Source of the DNA: Mucilaginibacter sp.
GTDB taxonomy: Bacteria; Bacteroidota; Bacteroidia; Sphingobacteriales; Sphingobacteriaceae
Reading direction: 5' to 3'
Assembly (NCBI RefSeq): GCF_028288225.1
Contig: NZ_JAQBOC010000022.1
Span: 62,001-126,000 of the forward strand
DNA: 64,000 nt
Positions 62,661 to 64,000 of the stretch are shown here, in pieces. Made by a program: the position numbers and the translations under genes. The notes under the pieces were generated by a model, which was given only the letters and a program-made list of their open reading frames with translations, was not told where the DNA came from and made no database searches. Within the stretch, counting starts at the first letter, position 1. Each line of letters starts with the position of its first letter.

Positions 62661-62838
62661 TATAATAAGGTTTAAATTAGATTAACAATAAATCAATTAA
62701 AAAGTTCTTACAATATCTCTTTATGTGAGTCTTTAATCGTTCTGATAAGCAAATATACAATAAAGCTTTAAATTGGATTAACAATAATTAATTAAAGTAT
62801 CTCACAATATCTCCATATGTGAGTCCTAATCGTTTAGA
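62661..62838. repeat. Imperfect ~83-bp direct repeat, each copy with a hairpin
   Basis: Copy A (62661-62744) and copy B (62756-62838) share TTAAATT(A/G)GATTAACAATAA, ACAATATCTC and TATGTGAGTC. Each copy can form a hairpin: B pairs CTCAC (62801-62805) with GTGAG (62819-62823); A pairs CTTAC (62707-62711) with GTGAG (62725-62729), keeping the stem with a G-U pair. No frame spans both. They may be leader-RNA elements or regulatory DNA ahead of the gene at 63009. Confidence 0.7.
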
Positions 62839-63008
62839 TTTTTCAGTTCAATCTGTGATAAATTGGTTTTACAGATATATACATATACGTATACAATCGG
62901 GTTTTTAGCCCGGATATCTCCGTAAATTTCACGAATTTGTATGTTTGATAGATATTGAATAATTGGTTAATTATAAGCGCTTTATAGAGTTTTAAACCTA
63001 AATGTTTT

Positions 63009-63590
63009 ATGAAAGTTAAACCTATAAATTGTACAGGTCAATTGATAGTGATTTTATCTCTGTTAATTAGTATATCATCAAAATGCTTTTCACAATCAAT
63101 TAAGCCCGGTTCATTGGATTACCTTAAATCAAGTAATGGCTTTAATGGAATAATTCTTGGATCTAATATAGGTCTTTTAAGTATGAATGATCTTTCTTAC
63201 CTGGATGATAATGGGTATTATGACGCAGACAGTTGTATTCTTTACGAATATAAAAACTACAACATATTAAGGATAGATAATGATTTAAGTTTTAGAGCCC
63301 TGGCTATTAAGGTATATAAAAACAAAATCGTTGACATTTACATTTTCTTTAACAGGCCTGAAGGATTTAAAGTATTGAGTAAATTTTTAGCTAAATATGG
63401 CCAGTTTACTGACAGGCCAAATGATTATTTAGATATTTATAACTGGAATTGCAGCAAGGTAAAACTATCACTAAAATACCAGCTTGACCTGGATTTGGGT
63501 ATAGCCGTTTTTACTTGTAAAAGTATAGAACAAGAAATTGAGATGAAAAGGAAAAAGCAATTACAGCAAGTTTTATTGACTAATAATTAA
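63009..63590 (+). CDS. Exported protein of unknown function
   Basis: The 193-residue protein begins with a basic N-terminus and a signal peptide (about residues 8-28, ending SKCFSQ). The mature part is a mixed alpha/beta sequence with words such as LDYLKSSNGFNGIILGSNI, YKNYNILRIDNDLSFRALAIKVYKNKIVDIYIFFNR, and no recognised family. The lysine/glutamine-rich C-terminus (EMKRKKQLQQ) is unusual. It is preceded by the repeat-rich gap and not clearly linked to the polysaccharide cluster. It probably is a real gene, given the clean signal peptide. Confidence 0.65.
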   Translation: MKVKPINCTGQLIVILSLLISISSKCFSQSIKPGSLDYLKSSNGFNGIILGSNIGLLSMNDLSYLDDNGYYDADSCILYEYKNYNILRIDNDLSFRALAIKVYKNKIVDIYIFFNRPEGFKVLSKFLAKYGQFTDRPNDYLDIYNWNCSKVKLSLKYQLDLDLGIAVFTCKSIEQEIEMKRKKQLQQVLLTNN

Positions 63591-63902
63591 CCAATCATGA
63601 TATATTCAACTACATAATAAAAGTCATTGAAACATCTTTGTTGAAGATGGTAATATTAAAGCACACTTGGGTATTTATTGTAATTCATAACAATTATTAA
63701 TTTGTTTGGATAGCCGCTTACGATTTCTTAAGCAAAATATTTTAGCCCTGGCAGTGTAAACTATATGAAAATTCAATGGTGAAGCGCTTATTGCACATAA
63801 TTTGTGTATTAATCGTGTATTAATTGTGTAGTCTCCACTATGTCTCTGTGATTATATTTGATAATAGTTTATATAAGGTTAATTGTGACGATTTTTTTGA
63901 AT

Positions 63903-63932
63903 AAGCCCCCTAAGAAAGGGCTTGTTTTTTTT
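63903..63932 (+). terminator. Intrinsic terminator in the right-hand gap
   Basis: AAGCCC (63903-63908) and GGGCTT (63918-63923) form a short stem followed by GTTTTTTTT (63924-63932), the best T-run in the window. It lies about 310 bases after the stop at 63590. Between them I see no gene, so it may end that transcript or an RNA beginning in this gap. Confidence 0.7.
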
Positions 63933-64000
63933 AATAATGCAGTCTGTATTAAAATAGCAACTAATAACTTCTTAGTATTCATTTAAATTTCTATTTGGTT

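Overview
The window looks like a chromosome segment from a Bacteroidota bacterium of the Sphingobacteriaceae type (Mucilaginibacter or Pedobacter-like). The evidence is type IX secretion sorting domains, an UpxY/NusG-like antiterminator, a Bacteroidota-style Wza-Wzc-Wzy exopolysaccharide cluster, promoters of the TTG/TAnnTTTG type, scattered short palindromic intergenic repeats, and the gene families themselves. No rRNA, tRNA, CRISPR array, complete insertion sequence or prophage was found.

Region 1 (1-9.7 kb, minus strand) is core metabolism. A pheA - DAHP synthase/chorismate mutase - aroA - aroC run makes chorismate and phenylpyruvate. It sits behind a transcription attenuator with a Phe/Tyr-rich leader peptide. 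The gaps between its genes hold palindromic repeats, and one such repeat lies in frame inside aroA. An FkbM methyltransferase, a sugar isomerase-like protein, a fatty-acid-hydroxylase-family protein and an S4-protein/aroB pair follow.

Region 2 (9.9-28.7 kb) is catabolic: proline dehydrogenase, a secreted beta-helix protein, a relic of a YdcF-type gene, and then a fucose-type glycan locus. That locus has an AraC regulator, an SDR dehydrogenase, an L-fuconate dehydratase-like enzyme, a sodium/solute symporter, a two-domain hydrolase/SGNH esterase, a GH95 fucosidase-family enzyme and a clan GH-D glycosidase. Three promoters in it share one operator geometry (half-sites 48 and 27 bp upstream of the -7 box), pointing to a regulon of the local AraC protein. 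The esterase gene has a long 5' leader with a GC-rich structured block and an intrinsic-terminator hairpin just before its start. A LacI regulator and myo-inositol oxygenase share an intergenic region with a perfect 12-4-12 palindrome.

Region 3 (28.9-32.3 kb) is a regulatory entrance to the polysaccharide cluster: two paralogous small helix-turn-helix proteins flanking a lipoprotein gene, then a divergent UpxY-like gene, then a region dense in TGTGAAA motifs.

Region 4 (32.3-61.5 kb, plus strand) is the exopolysaccharide region. Three large exported malectin/Ig/propeller proteins come first, then export protein, tyrosine kinase, polymerase, glycosidase, glycosyltransferases, flippase and UDP-glucose dehydrogenase. 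After a terminator come the priming transferase, a three-gene heptose-nucleotide set and a family-9 glycosyltransferase. Region 5 (61.6-64 kb) is AT-rich with nested repeats, a coiled-coil protein and an exported protein of unknown function.
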